From: Polytrichum commune
Lineage: Eukaryota; Streptophyta; Polytrichopsida; Polytrichales; Polytrichaceae
Reading direction: 5' to 3'
Length of the DNA: 64,000 nucleotides
Assembly: GCA_950295325.1 (NCBI GenBank)
Contig: OX485807.1
Coordinates: 16,953,001-17,017,000 of the forward strand
Program-made: the position numbers and the translations under genes
The notes under the pieces: generated by a model
Told to the model about the DNA's origin: nothing
Databases searched by the model: none
What the model saw: the letters and a program-made list of their open reading frames with translations, nothing else
Shown here: one piece after another, positions 31,411 to 42,714 of the stretch
Numbering within the stretch: the first letter of the stretch is position 1
Layout of the letters: every line of letters begins with the position of its first letter

Positions 31411-32150
31411 ATTTCTCGAGCTGTTTGCCAATCACATGCAGCTGGCACCAAATAAAGTTCTTCCTGATTCCCCCGAGCAGGCTGTCAAAGGCCGACAAGA
31501 AAATGTGCAAATCACCACAAAATTTGGACTCATAGGGGAGGTTCGAGGAGACCCCGAGTGAGTATGTGCGCCAAGCTTGCCAGGTGAGCTTGAAGCATCC
31601 AAATGTCGGTTGCATTGATCTTTACTACTATCAGCGCCGCGTGGATCCCAAGGCACCCAATATGAGGTCACCATTATATTCGTCCCAAAAATTTTATGGG
31701 TGCCTCAGAAATTGAAGCTGCGTTTCGAGTAATTACTCGCACTAAACATCTGGTTTTAGTCTGGCCCAGATCCGTGTTCATTGTGTTGCAATCAGTAGGT
31801 GATGACTGACGAGGGTGTCCTATGACACTTGATGTTACATGACAAGTCATGACGATCACTCAAATCGATATGGGCTTCGTGCACCAATTTCTATGTAACA
31901 TTAAATCAAATGTTGAGTGTGGTGTTCATACTTACGAACCGGAGTCAATTGGAAACATTGTTGTGTTCATTTTTCCATGTTGTGTGCTATCACTCAGCTT
32001 AGGTAATCTATGGCACAGCTATGGTGGGCACTTCCGATTCCAAAGGCCCAAATCATGACTATTGGATTGGACTAAGCATAATTTCGTCCGTAACTTAGCA
32101 ACTATGTATCACAAAATTTGATATTTTAAGTCTCAAAATCAAGATCTCAT
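31411..32150. other. No recognisable gene
   Basis: Spacer between the inverted-repeat element and the next small element. There are short chance frames only. Confidence 0.4.
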
Positions 32151-32153
32151 ATA

Positions 32154-32345
32154 CCGTAGGTTGATTTACTTATTATTAAGATCTCATATATCATAGAGGG
32201 CTTTCTATTCCAATACAAAATCATTATTTTCTCAGATTTTGCCACATGTTGTGCTCACATTCCGCTAAGACTCACTTGTATCCCACATGGAAATTACATT
32301 CCGCCACAGGTAAAGATGAAACAGAGAGCCCTCTACGGTAGTAAC
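32154..32345. mobile_element. Small MITE-like fragment(s) sharing the TACCGTAG end
   Basis: CATATACCGTAGGTTGATTTA at 32154 repeats the end of the 953-bp element. Immediately after, TATCATAGAGGGCTTTC near 32190 is an imperfect inverted match (about 13 of 16) to GAGAGCCCTCTACGGTA near 32323-32340, which would define an element of roughly 150 bp. Ends and target duplication are not certain. Confidence 0.45.
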
Positions 32346-32594
32346 AGGTATTTAATTAAAAAGACTGACCACACACACACAAGGCCCAAACAACTCAAAT
32401 TTTCCTCTGCCATCAAAATTAAGGTGTATCATCTGTACTGCAATTCCAAAAATGTGGATGCTCAAGAATTTGTGTTATACAGATTCTAAGTCAGTATGTC
32501 ATTAAAACAAAGTATAGTGTAGTTTCCTCATAGTACTATATGACAAACTTTCTATTGTTATTATTATGAACTGTGGCTGATAAAAAAATTGCAG

Positions 32595-32785
32595 GTAGGC
32601 ACAATGAAGAAGTTGGTGAAGGGAAGGCGAAGTATTTGGGGTTGTCAGAGGCCTCATTGCGGACATTCGACATGCCCATACCGTGCAGTTTGAATACTCA
32701 CTTTGGACACGTGATGTGGAAGAAGATGCCATCACGGCATGCACGTCAATCATCGAAACTAGATTCATCAGCAAGGTCTTAGGTA
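32595..32785 (+). pseudogene. Aldo-keto reductase exon relic
   Basis: After an intron-like acceptor (AAAAAATTGCAG ending 32594) come the residues GTMKKLV, then in another frame EGKAKYLGLSEAS, and in a third HAHTVQFEYSLWTRDVEED. This order (GKxKYLGLSEAS then VQxEYSLWTRDVE) is the substrate/NADPH-binding region of plant aldo-keto reductases of the auxin-induced, perakine-reductase-like type. At least two frameshifts separate the blocks. It is truncated on the right by an LTR-like block at 32792. No other exon of the gene is visible. Confidence 0.8.
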
Positions 32786-35096
32786 AGCGTGTGTGAGCAC
32801 AATTCCCCCTCACCCTTCGATTGCGTCCTAGTCCGGGTGAGGGTTCGTGAGCCACATTCGAATTAGCAAGTCACAAGTGCAAACAAGGAAGAGATTGGGA
32901 GAAGTGGTGTATATCACACCTTTGTCTTTCTTTATTAATCATTCAAGCATTTAAGAATACTAGCATTACAATGGAACATCCATGCGGAACTTCATCTAAT
33001 TCCTACCATAATTATCCCTAGCTTCCAATGTGTAGCCTTTGTTGTGTGGTTAATGCAGCAAGCAATGGTTGCAACACCTTCGCTCCAAGCCCAGTCTCCC
33101 TTCCTGGAGCACCATGTGTCCCGCCCCTCGCTTTGCTGCCGCGTAATCCATGGCCATTCCACCCTCCTGACATAATCTTAGTCACACACCAACTCCCTTG
33201 CACTATCAGTGGCACGAACCCCCATCCTCACCTGCTAGGCATCCTTGCATTCGGTCGTTATACCGATGCACTAAGCTGCTCAACCACCTGCACTCTTGCC
33301 ACGGTTGGTTTCAGCTTCCCCGGCAGCTTCAAGTTGGGATGCTCCTCCTTCAACCAGGGATCCGAGGTGTTGTTTGCACCTTGGCTCACTTTTCATATGA
33401 CACTTCCCAGTCGTGAACATCCCATTGCCTTGCTAATCTGCCTTGCTGGCAAGTGGCGTCAAATTCACCTTCCCCTGTGGACACTTCCACAACTCACCGC
33501 CGAATGCAGTGTCTTGCCTTCCCGAAGGCGATGTTTTAGAAGCCGGTTGTGAAAGAGAGGAGAATATCACCCCTTCAATTCCTCAGGGGTCTGGAGCCAC
33601 GAACCACATTGCGAGTCCTCGTTGGAATTCCCTGCACCCGTTGGCTTGCAGGGCCGCGGAGACACCAACCATCTGCCTTAAGCCCTCGCACCTCCTGCTC
33701 CGTTCTCCCTGCAATATCAAGTGATTGGTGCGAATTTGTACAATCTTGCTCATAGGAGATCCACCGTGCCGGTGCAGCTAATATGCCGTCTGGTTCCCAG
33801 AGAGCCAGGCTTGGGTGCAATCCAATTATCCAATCTTGCTTCCCACTTTAGGCCACCCAAACTTGACCGAGAGGTCACGCTCCCTGGGGACTTTCCGAAG
33901 CTCCCTCGAGCAGACCCGCAGCCGCAAGATGAATGTTGGGTTTGCTGATAGAAGCTATCTAGCGCTAAAGGAGAGGTGGCAACCCAATCAATCTTCTACG
34001 TAAAGCACACTAACAACCCTCTCGCACCGTTCTCAATACAGCTGATCAGTGGGGAGCCGGGATCCCAAACCTAGGAGTCTTCGGCAGTCTTCGGCAGTCT
34101 TCGTCTTCGTCTCCTCCGGCGATACGCTGACCTTGCACTGGCTAGCAATACCTGCAGCTCCCGGCCTCCGAATCCTTCTCACACCTTTCCCTGGTGGTTT
34201 CCGTTATGCTTGTTTCATCGCTTGCCCTCGTCCGATCACTCCTTTGCTAACACGCACGCCCCCTTGATCCCCCCGAACCTCTTGCTATTAGTCAGTCGGC
34301 TTCCGCCCCCAACCACTATCTTCGACACCAACTTCTAGCCATCCCGCTTCTCCCTCCGCAGCTTGTTCCCCCACAACCAGTCTTGTGCAGCGAGATCTAC
34401 ACCCTCCACACGTCCATCGAAAGGATGGGCCTACCCATAGTACCCCATGTTGAACCCTTCCACCAGAGGCCCACACCTCGGACTTGCTGTACCAACTCCT
34501 CCATTCCCATCATGACCCTCTGGAGTTTCACAGCCTAGTTGCTAACATCCACACACCCAACTTGAGCCAAGGAAGACCCCGAATGCAAGAAGGCTTCCTC
34601 CCGCTTCCCAGTCCGTTTCTCTCTACTCGTTCCCTCACCTACCTTCCATCTCTGCTGCGACCATTCTACGTTGAGGCAAGCCTAACCCTCTCTCACCTTC
34701 TCCGATCTCCTCCTCCTTCGACAGGGTTCTCGCCGCGTTCTATTCTTTCCTCTCCTACCCTTACATCTATTCCCAGTGAGACAGAGCTTGCCCCCCCTTC
34801 CTTCTCTCTCCTTTTCTCCCCTACTTCTCCTAAGTGCATTTTGGCAGGGCTTCGCCCTTTTGCTCCTCCTCTCTCTCCCTCTACCTCTAACAACTTGCAT
34901 AATGAGCTCTCTGCCTCCTACCTCCCGAGACCCCTCCAACCTCTACCTTTTTTCCCGGGTTGCCCGGCATCTTTCGGGCCGCCCGAGGAAAAAACGGGTT
35001 GAGACCTTTTCCCTTGGCCTCTCCCTCTTGCAACCCCCCTTCCTTTTTCTTCCATTGACTTCTTCTCCCCCTAGCCTCATAGATAAATAAAACTCA

Positions 35097-35131
35097 TAGA
35101 TAGGTAGATGGATAGATAGATAGATAGATAA
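35097..35131. repeat. GATA tetranucleotide microsatellite
   Basis: ATAGATAGGTAGATGGATAG and following GATA units, imperfect at the left and perfect at the right. Confidence 0.9.
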
Positions 35132-35189
35132 GACAAAGTAATCCACCATAACTGTTACCAAGTAATCACGCTCATGTTATGGTATAAGT

Positions 35190-35400
35190 TGTGAGTCGTT
35201 GTGGTTGTGGTCACCAAGTCATGTTTCCTCGGTTGGTTGAGAGAGGGAAGTCGTACGACACTTAAGCGATCCGGGTTCGATCCCCATTGAGTTCGTTTGA
35301 CCGTTTAGTGTCTTACACATGACTTGGCTAGTGAATTCTAGGCATGAAATTAGTACCCAACCGACCGGCGCTTACCCATCCTCCTGAGCTATCCGTGTAA
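35190..35400 (+). mobile_element. tRNA-derived SINE-like sequence
   Basis: A box A-like TTGGTTGAGAG near 35233 and a near-perfect box B GGGTTCGATCC at 35273-35283 are spaced as in tRNA genes. The acceptor and T stems do not pair properly, so it is not a functional tRNA. An 11-bp inverted repeat (CCAAGTCATGT 35214-35224, ACATGACTTGG 35317-35327) flanks the boxes. This fits a tRNA-headed SINE inserted in the LTR-like block. Ends and target duplication are not resolved. Confidence 0.55.
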
Positions 35401-35902
35401 ATACCATTCAATAAATAACGGTCATCGTCATGACCCCTCCTTTTATTCTATTGGTTTTTCTTGGTCCTCCTTTAAACCTACTTTTACTAGACTCCCCATA
35501 AAACGCTTATGCCTTATTTCCCTTTAATCCCCCTAAGGTTAAATTCTCTTTAAGCTCATAATCACCTTTGATCCTAATTTCACCGGGGTATTTAACACCT
35601 TACCTCTCCCATCCTTGCATACCGAACCTTTTCAATAATGTAAGTGGACCTAGCCTTCTTGTCTTCTAGTTTAGGGTCCCACCTTGCCTACTCACCAATA
35701 TTCCTTCTCCTCATTAATCCATGTGGTCACCTAGGCTAAAGTCCTAGTGGGAATGCACCAATACTTCCTCGTTTCTTCCGTAATGGCTTAAACCTTACTT
35801 AGCCTTATTAACCCTCTTTTGATTATTTTTTCGGTATTTACATGTGAGTGAGATTTTGCGCTCACATAATGCCTAATTTGGTTAATTATCTTCAAACAGA
35901 CA

Positions 35903-36189
35903 TCGAAGATAGAATTACCATAACTCGTGAAAATAAGGTGATTTGCATTGAAGATCTGGTCTGACAATCATGAGATAATTTTCGAAGATAGATGAGAAGG
36001 ATTCATGAAGATTGCAAGTTGTTTCATATTTTTCTGCCTTGTAAAAAAAATTCCACAATATTTCAAAGTGGAAAGTTTGTCCAACCCCCTACTAGTTCAC
36101 TAGATTCTTCTTACGCTGAACATGGTACTCCGCATTTCCATACAGAACATCACCTAAATCGGTTACCTCATGAGTACATTAACACTTGA
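35903..36189 (-). repeat. Unknown repeat X, copy B (inverted)
   Basis: The reverse complement of this segment matches 28721-29005. Both copies start at the same base on the TCAAGTGTTAATG side. On the other side copy B continues to the CTCACA end of the LTR-like block at 35866. Function unknown. Confidence 0.85.
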
Positions 36190-38351
36190 CTGCCATTGGC
36201 TACACTAAGTGTGCACGCATTGAAGTTGCCGCCGAGCCATGATCGGTTTTAGAAATGGCACTTCACCATTATGACGGCGGTTTAGTGCACAGCGAGAGGG
36301 TGGTTAACCGCTTATGGTATTTCTACCTTAGAAGATTCCATGTTTGGGTGGTGTATGGGTCACGTGTGGATTTAAAAAAGACAATCAAAATGTAACATGA
36401 TGTGTTTGAAAGAGATTGGATTACTTGCTCAAAGTTTTTTAATTACCAATCTAGGCTCAAGAGTGATTGGGGGCCTATTGAGGGAACGTGATTGAGGGCC
36501 TATTGGGGGAACATATGTAATCATTTGATAAGAAAGTGAGTGTGGTTGACAATGAATATGTAGAAATTTATGAGAAATATGGCTCTGGCCATGATTTGGT
36601 TTTGCTAATCATCTCACATTAATTGTGTGTTTCATACCCTATGGAAAGTGGATGTTGAGTTGAAACTGTCATTTTTAAGCCTTAAGACCCGTTTACCTTA
36701 GTAAGTGCAAGGTAAGTCCCATTTCCAAAAGTCTTAGCAAGAGGGGTCCACATCATGACAGAATTAGATTATTTCTTGGCCACTTGATGGCTCAAGTGCA
36801 AACTTGTGATTGCACTAAGGTAGATGGGTGTTAAATGGTTACTTTTCTCTACTAGCACACTTTTACTAGGATACAAAATATACAATTAGTATGAGATGCA
36901 TGATCTTAGCATTTAATCCAAATCGAGACCGTAACCATTTTTCTCGTAATTTCTAGAGCTTGTATGAATAGATACTCATGGAAGTGAAGATTCTTGTGCT
37001 ACTTAAGTGGTCATATAGATCCCCCCCCCCTCCGTTTTTTCCCCCCAATTATGTTGACTATTGAATCTAGAATAGTTATCATATTTTGAGCACAAAGTCC
37101 AAACTCTTTAAACACATTTCTTTTTGGTATGTGATTTGGAGTTACACCAATCCACATACCACTCAATATATAGGTGTCCAATTATGATAAATAAACAAAT
37201 TAGGCATGTCTCACTTAGTGCAAAGGAGAAGTCCTCGTGAAGGGGGTTACATTCTTAACATGTGCACAACCGCTTTCCATCTCTCAAGCATAGACTAGTA
37301 AATGTTGTTGCAGTGAATAACCTATTTGAGAGTCAATTCCCACTTGTCATGGGTAAATATCCACCTGTCCAAAGCAAAAATTCACTTAGAAGTGACATTT
37401 TCTCCAAATGGTTCACGTGCTTAAATGAATCGATGATCAAAAAGAGATTAATTTTTCTCTCCATTGTTGATTAGTGCCCCTCTATTTACCAACAAAAGCA
37501 AAAAAAATTATCTCACATTGTGACTCATGTTGAGACCACATCAACTTGGTGGCAAAGCCTTGGCGTATTCAATTTTTATTATTGAGTATATGGCGGATCC
37601 CCAGTACTTATGGCACGGGTATGGATGGCATGGATAAAATATACAACGGCCATGCATGGTGCATGACAAAAATCACAAATATCTAGAATGAGTTTGGATT
37701 GACATTTCAACGTTCCTCTTGTGCCAATCACTTGGTGTGCTTGAACGACAAGTGTGACAACGAATCAACACTACAATATGGAACCCTAAACCCTAAACCC
37801 TATTGAGGAATGGAGGACATCACAACAATAATGAATGGACACGCATCAACCCTACAATATGGGACAACTCTTATCCCTCTCGGATAAGCGTTGTGGCCTG
37901 ATTCTAAGCTTATTGTCTTTCATGCCTCTTTCATTACATTTTTATTGACTACAAGCAATCTAATGCTCCACCTTCAACATTTGTTAAGCATTAGTTTATC
38001 GTAGCATATGCCTCATAATAAGGTAGGTGACACTATTACGCACGTGACACCAAATATTGTATATAGTGTACACCAATTATGGTATTCAATGTCACTTACT
38101 AGTTGAAATTATGGAATGCTAAAACTCTATAAACGATGTAGTGAGAACAATCTTCATAGAAACATTATATATTTAAATACCACCTTTCTTATAATTGATT
38201 CATGAAATCTTGGATCATGTATTTCTACTAGCATTGAAGTCCTTTCATTTATTTGTTTCAACCATAGCCCTCTCATAACATTACTCAACGTTCAACTCTC
38301 ATTCTGTGGGCCCTCAAAACATACCGGTTGGATGATTGAAAAGTTACGCAG
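36190..38351. other. No recognisable gene; small repeats only
   Basis: AT-rich non-coding DNA. It contains a 24-bp near-tandem duplication (GAGGGCCTATTG...GGGAAC, 36465-36510), a C10 run at 37021-37030 and a short telomere-like CCCTAAACCCTAAACCC at about 37784-37801. I find no gene. Confidence 0.5.
37784..37801. repeat. Short interstitial telomere-like repeat
   Basis: About two and a half CCCTAAA units, the plant telomere motif. A similar GGTTTAGGGTTTAGGG run lies at 24004-24021 inside an LTR. Too short to imply a telomere. Confidence 0.8.
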
Positions 38352-38390
38352 GGAGACTTAGATTCACATTGAACTCCCAACAACCCACTA
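38352..38390 (+). repeat. Fragment of a dispersed repeat (partner at 61182)
   Basis: GAGACTTAGATTCACATTGAACTCCCAACAACCCAC-like sequence matches 61182-61220 with few substitutions, and weaker similarity continues on the right. Family unknown. Confidence 0.6.
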
Positions 38391-40281
38391 TTATATTCTA
38401 AGGTCCACATTCCTGAGTAATGTAATGCCCAATCATAGGAGCCTTATATTTATTCTCAACATTTTGAATTGTTTATTTGTATTACCTTTTAGCGCCTAAC
38501 AAGTCAAGTACAACACACAAGGTGTTGGAAGTATCAACAGATGGGTGTTCCCTGACTGTTGTGCTATGAAACTCTGCCTTTCATTTTATAGCATATTATA
38601 AGTCACAATACTCATCAATACAAGCACCACAATATACTTAGTGCTCACGAGTATTATGCATATATGAGGGCCATAGTCACAACACAACTCCAAGGCATCA
38701 TTTACAATTAAATTTAGTTGTTTTATTGTAGTAAAGCGATTGTGGACCCAAACATATTCCTAGAAGTTGGCAGTTTTTGTCTAGAAGGTTGAGATTCTTC
38801 AAGGAAGGTGCACGTTGTGAAACATTGATTTATGATTATGCCATGTTCACATCAAAGGCATTAGGTCATGGCTCTTAAATGATCATGATACCCGGCTTTT
38901 TGGATGAGAGCATACAAATTTCATGAACTATAGTCCAAAGTTTTTTTGGAGAGCGCAACTCCTTAGTATTAACCCGAATTTTCCCTACAAAATTGTTGTC
39001 CGGTCTATCTTTAAGAGCCATCCCAAAAAATTCCCTACAATCCCGATCAACATTTTCCATACTTGCCATATGGGATTCCATGTAGGGTTTTCATTCACTT
39101 AAGATGCTCTAGCTTGTGGTCCAAAAACACCCTCATGTAAACCTAAAGTGGGGGACCGTGACACTCTCAACCAAAGAGAATTCAAGGATTCTCAAGAGCC
39201 ATGGCTTAATGAGGCCCCTAGTTTCTTTGACCAAATTTTTTATTTTTCTCATATTCGATCCAATATTATTTATTAGACTCATATTTTTCTAGGGTTTCCA
39301 AGAACAATAATGTCGGTCATGTGTTCCAAGACTTTGCAATGTGACAAACATATGATCGCCATAATAAAACAAAACAGATTCCCACAGCATGTAAACTAGC
39401 CAACATTTGCCATTGAGCATCCATCCCAACAATCATCTTGCAAAATAAGTTTTTTTTATTATATATTTTTTTCTTTGATCGCCCATTGATTTTAAATAAA
39501 GTTCTGTGAATTTTTGTGAAGAAGTCGCACATATTTGTTGAGAGATATCGATTTGGCTATCATACACTATCATTTGTTTTGAAGCAACCTCTATAAGAGG
39601 GATGTGGTTTGTGGACAAAAAGGTCATTCAATTATACTTGCTCCCTTTGGAACCAACGCCTAGCAAATGTTTATATCTATCTATCTTAATGAGCCCTAAA
39701 ACTCTTAGATTTATCCTTCAAAACCTCAAACTTGTCCAGAGTTATATCCTCAATCTAAAGACCGATTGAGTTTCTTTTGATCATTTCACGCAACAAAAAT
39801 AATTTGAAAATGAGTACTTTTGTTCTATGTGACCTAAACAATAAGCAAACCTTCTCAATGCACTACTCATGAGTATTCATTTCATGATATGACAAACCGA
39901 ATAACTTCCGATGTGGGCAATCTCAACATGTTGATGAAAAAACAAATATTAAAACCAACAAATGTATTTACATAAACACAAGAACTCATGTCTTGTATTT
40001 TAAAAACCGTCAAGTACATGGCATCTTGCACGAAGAATGGAAACCTAGATACCCCAACTCTTGTAACTCCACGTAAACTTTACATTACTCAAGGTCATGG
40101 AAATGGTTGTAGCTAATATTTCTTCAACAACTACCATGTTTTGGAGACCTGTTTTGGTCAACCTACAGAATCACACAGCCATTACTCAAGTATACGAAGG
40201 AGCAAGAATCTTGAGTGGTTGTGAACGGAAGAAACATTTTCGAATTGGTGTTGCTATGTCAATGTATTGTGAATTCTCTCT
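38391..40281. other. No recognisable gene
   Basis: AT-rich. A minus-strand frame at 38875-39081 (MASMENVDRDCREFFGMAL and on) has a protein-like composition but no known motif and no flanking coding continuity, so I leave it uncalled. Confidence 0.4.
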
Positions 40282-41421
40282 CTACAGGAATGCGCTGCTA
40301 TGTTGCATTCTAGAGGAATTGTCTATCTTGCCAGGTAGATCATTTGCGAACATGTATAATTTGGCAATACTATTTTCATCCTCGTGACTTTTGCTGTTAA
40401 TGTAACAACCTCGGTTTGCACCAAATAATTGAGATTCTAGTGACACAATGGCGTTCAATGGGTTGGGATCTACAAATTCAGTGTTGCTCACCGCATGATT
40501 CCTACTATTACTTTGGTTAGATGATGCATACATCAACATGCCCTGCATTTGAATCATAGCAGATTCCTCAAAACTAACACGATCACTGAAAGGAAGATAG
40601 CATAGCGTTGAAAGTTGATTGGAGTTGTCCATTGTGTGTTGCTCAAAAGACAGGATGGAATTAAGCGACGCATGTTCTACATGTTGATAATGCAATGCGG
40701 CAAGATCGTATGCTCGGGCAGCCTCCTCTCGTGTGTCGAAGTTACCAATCCATATCTTCTTCTTTCTTGGAAGCTTGATTTCAGCGACCCAAGGATGCTT
40801 TCGATCGGGACGCCACCGCACGCCTCTGTATTGTGCCTTGGGTCGATCGATTAGCTGGTCTAGCTCATGGACCATCTTCCGTATCATGGTTCTCTCAACA
40901 ACCCATGTCCGTCCACATCCTGGTCTTAGAAATTGCGTCGAATTGAGGTCATAGAAATCCGTCTGGCCTACCACATGCATTGGCATGTGTTTCGCGTGTA
41001 ACCACAATTCATAGGCTTGTGAGTACATCGAATTGGCAAAAGCTAATGCTTCTTGTACAGCTACAATCTCCGATTTCTTTTTCTGCGTAAATGCTTCAAG
41101 TGACGTTTTGAATGACCCACGTTCATCGTACGTACAAGAGTTCAATATCGTACGATGTTCGGGAGTCGCAGTCTGAGCGAGCTTCGAAAATGAAATGCCA
41201 TTACGATCATTTGTCCAATCAAACTGAAAGCCGACTGCTTCGTAGAGTGTCCTTGCTATATTCATGAACTTATGACTAACATTTGGTGGAAGCTTGTGCG
41301 CCTTGGGAACAAACAGAATGACAGAGACCAAGAAACAATGCTCCACCTGTGCGAGATTCACGACTTGATACGTGCCATTTTCAAGCCGAGTATGTATCTC
41401 AGTTGAGTTGCTGAGCTTCAT
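40282..41421 (-). CDS. AP2/ERF-domain transcription factor
   Basis: The first in-frame ATG is 41421 (379 aa). The frame is open 54 bases further upstream, but there is an in-frame stop above that. A single AP2/ERF DNA-binding domain spans about residues 198-254. It has the YRG element (YRGVRWRPD), [16 protein letters not shown] with the WIG variant of WLG, and the RAYD element ([14 protein letters not shown]). The domain contacts GC-rich promoter boxes through its three-stranded sheet. The N-terminal ~195 residues (with [20 protein letters not shown] and a basic/amphipathic [20 protein letters not shown]) match nothing I recognise. No intron breaks the frame and no stop is present. It is the only ordinary host gene in the window, surrounded by repeats. 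Which ERF subgroup it belongs to cannot be told. Confidence 0.9.
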   Translation of the reverse strand: MKLSNSTEIHTRLENGTYQVVNLAQVEHCFLVSVILFVPKAHKLPPNVSHKFMNIARTLYEAVGFQFDWTNDRNGISFSKLAQTATPEHRTILNSCTYDERGSFKTSLEAFTQKKKSEIVAVQEALAFANSMYSQAYELWLHAKHMPMHVVGQTDFYDLNSTQFLRPGCGRTWVVERTMIRKMVHELDQLIDRPKAQYRGVRWRPDRKHPWVAEIKLPRKKKIWIGNFDTREEAARAYDLAALHYQHVEHASLNSILSFEQHTMDNSNQLSTLCYLPFSDRVSFEESAMIQMQGMLMYASSNQSNSRNHAVSNTEFVDPNPLNAIVSLESQLFGANRGCYINSKSHEDENSIAKLYMFANDLPGKIDNSSRMQHSSAFL

Positions 41422-42182
41422 GTTGTATGCTTTGGCTTGGACCCGGATCGATGATGATCGATTATCAAGCTTCAAACCACCATCTCAGTGACTTATTACC
41501 CAAAACCCATTATTAGTCATACCAGGAGCCCAAATGATCTTTCCTTCGTCCCATGTTTCTGTTCACTCTCGTCCCCAAAACCCCAGTGAAATGTTTCCCC
41601 AAGAAGAAGCTCTCAGTCAACATGCTCAAGCACTGTGCATCTAGATTGTTGACAATATTGAGAAGCCTTGTAGAAACTTCTACGTAAAACAATCAGGCGT
41701 AGCTGATTGTATTTCGCTAACGCATGTACCGCAATGAGAACATGGGAGATTCAACACAATGCAAGAATCAAACAAAAAGACTCTCAAGATCTCATCATAA
41801 TGAAGAGATCACAAGACACTATGTGAAGGACGAGGAGGGGGGGGGGGGGGGGGCAGCGCCAACAACGTCTAGAAAGCGTGCACATCGACATGTTTATATA
41901 CCTTCGCTTTGTTCTTATTCTATGCATAGGGAGCGGTGGTGGAAAAGTCTTGGAAACCATTTGACCCTCACCCTTCTTATAGTATAAAAGATATAGAAAG
42001 AAAGACATGCCCACTTGCTTTGAATTTGTAAGTAAGTATCGAACAAGTCGTGAGTGGGTGTGTGAGTGGGTGGTGGGTCCAATTTCATGACGGTTCCCAT
42101 ACGCTACTTTATGGATTCTCAATACCTATTGTGGAGGCACCTATTCCCGACCCCATTGGGAATCTACACGAAGCCAAGGGAC
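41422..42182. other. Upstream region of the AP2/ERF gene, G17 tract
   Basis: Presumed promoter and 5' leader of the minus-strand AP2 gene, with no clear TATA box located. A run of 17 G lies at 41837-41853. No other gene is seen. Confidence 0.4.
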
Positions 42183-42185
42183 TTA

Positions 42186-42711
42186 GAGCCGCTTTACACC
42201 TAGAGGCCGGGCCAATTCACTTTGAGGTCGATTGCATGGAATTTCAACCCTTTTTGGGTTGGAGGCCGGCCTCAACTACACATTATAATAAGATTATAGT
42301 GGGGCCCAATTTTCCCAATTTATTGAATTAGCTCAGCTAATTCAATAAATCTAGCATAATCCAACGGATCTAGTATAATCTAGTATATATAGAGCCGTTC
42401 AAATTTCCACATGATCCATTGGATATGGTTTGTTGAAAAAATCATGTTTTAATTTTATATATATATATATTGAAATCTAATATTGGCCCTGAGGCCAAGA
42501 ATTGGCCTTCCATTTTGGGTGCACCCAATTCAACAAGCTCAAGCCGTGTCAGACCATGCATTTTTTGATTAAAAAATTCATACCACCAAATCGGCCCGGC
42601 CTCTAGGTGTAAAGGGGTTGGGGTCGATTTCAGCCTTTTAGCTAGTCACAAGTGAGGATTTCAAGCCTCTTACACAACGAATTGGTCCGGCCTCTAGGTG
42701 TAACGCGGCCC
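42186..42711. mobile_element. Tourist/Harbinger-like MITE (526 bp), TTA target duplications
   Basis: The left end GAGCCGCTTTACACCTAGAG (42186) and the reverse complement of the right end (GGGCCGCGTTACACCTAGAG, from 42711) match over about 33 bp with a few differences. Both are flanked directly by TTA (42183-42185, 42712-42714), as in PIF/Harbinger elements. A third inner copy of the terminal motif lies at 42590-42613. The interior has a perfect hairpin at 42318-42350 and a run of TA. No transposase. Confidence 0.8.
42318..42350. repeat. 33-bp hairpin (16-bp arms, 1-nt loop)
   Basis: ATTTATTGAATTAGCT, a single C, then its exact reverse complement. It is inside the MITE, roughly one quarter in from the left end. 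Confidence 0.9.
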
Positions 42712-42714
42712 TTA

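Larger units (their letters stand above)
32792..35866 (-). mobile_element. LTR-like block, distant relative of the young gypsy LTR (~3.1 kb)
   Basis: Begins TGTGAGCAC...GCGTCCTAGTCCGGGTGAGG and ends TTTTGCGCTCACA. The same signature opens the solo LTR at 57925 and (reverse complement) closes the LTRs of the young element, so this is a minus-orientation LTR type. The middle (about 33.0-35.05 kb) is GC- and pyrimidine-rich. A GATA microsatellite (35097-35131) and a tRNA-derived SINE-like insert (about 35190-35400) lie inside. The flanks (GCGTG and TAATG) do not match, so a target duplication is not supported. The long open frames here (for example 33028-33552) show no motif and I do not call them genes. 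Confidence 0.5.

Noticed and set aside
33028-35002. Several 70-170 residue frames in the GC-rich block
   Set aside because: Overlapping frames on both strands with Pro/Ser/Leu bias and no motif; explained by composition.
35221-35295. tRNA gene
   Set aside because: A and B boxes are present but the T stem and acceptor stem do not pair, so it was called SINE-like instead.
38875-39081. Minus-strand frame MASMENVDRDCREFFGMAL...
   Set aside because: Protein-like composition but no recognised motif and stops in all frames on both sides, so not supportable as a gene.
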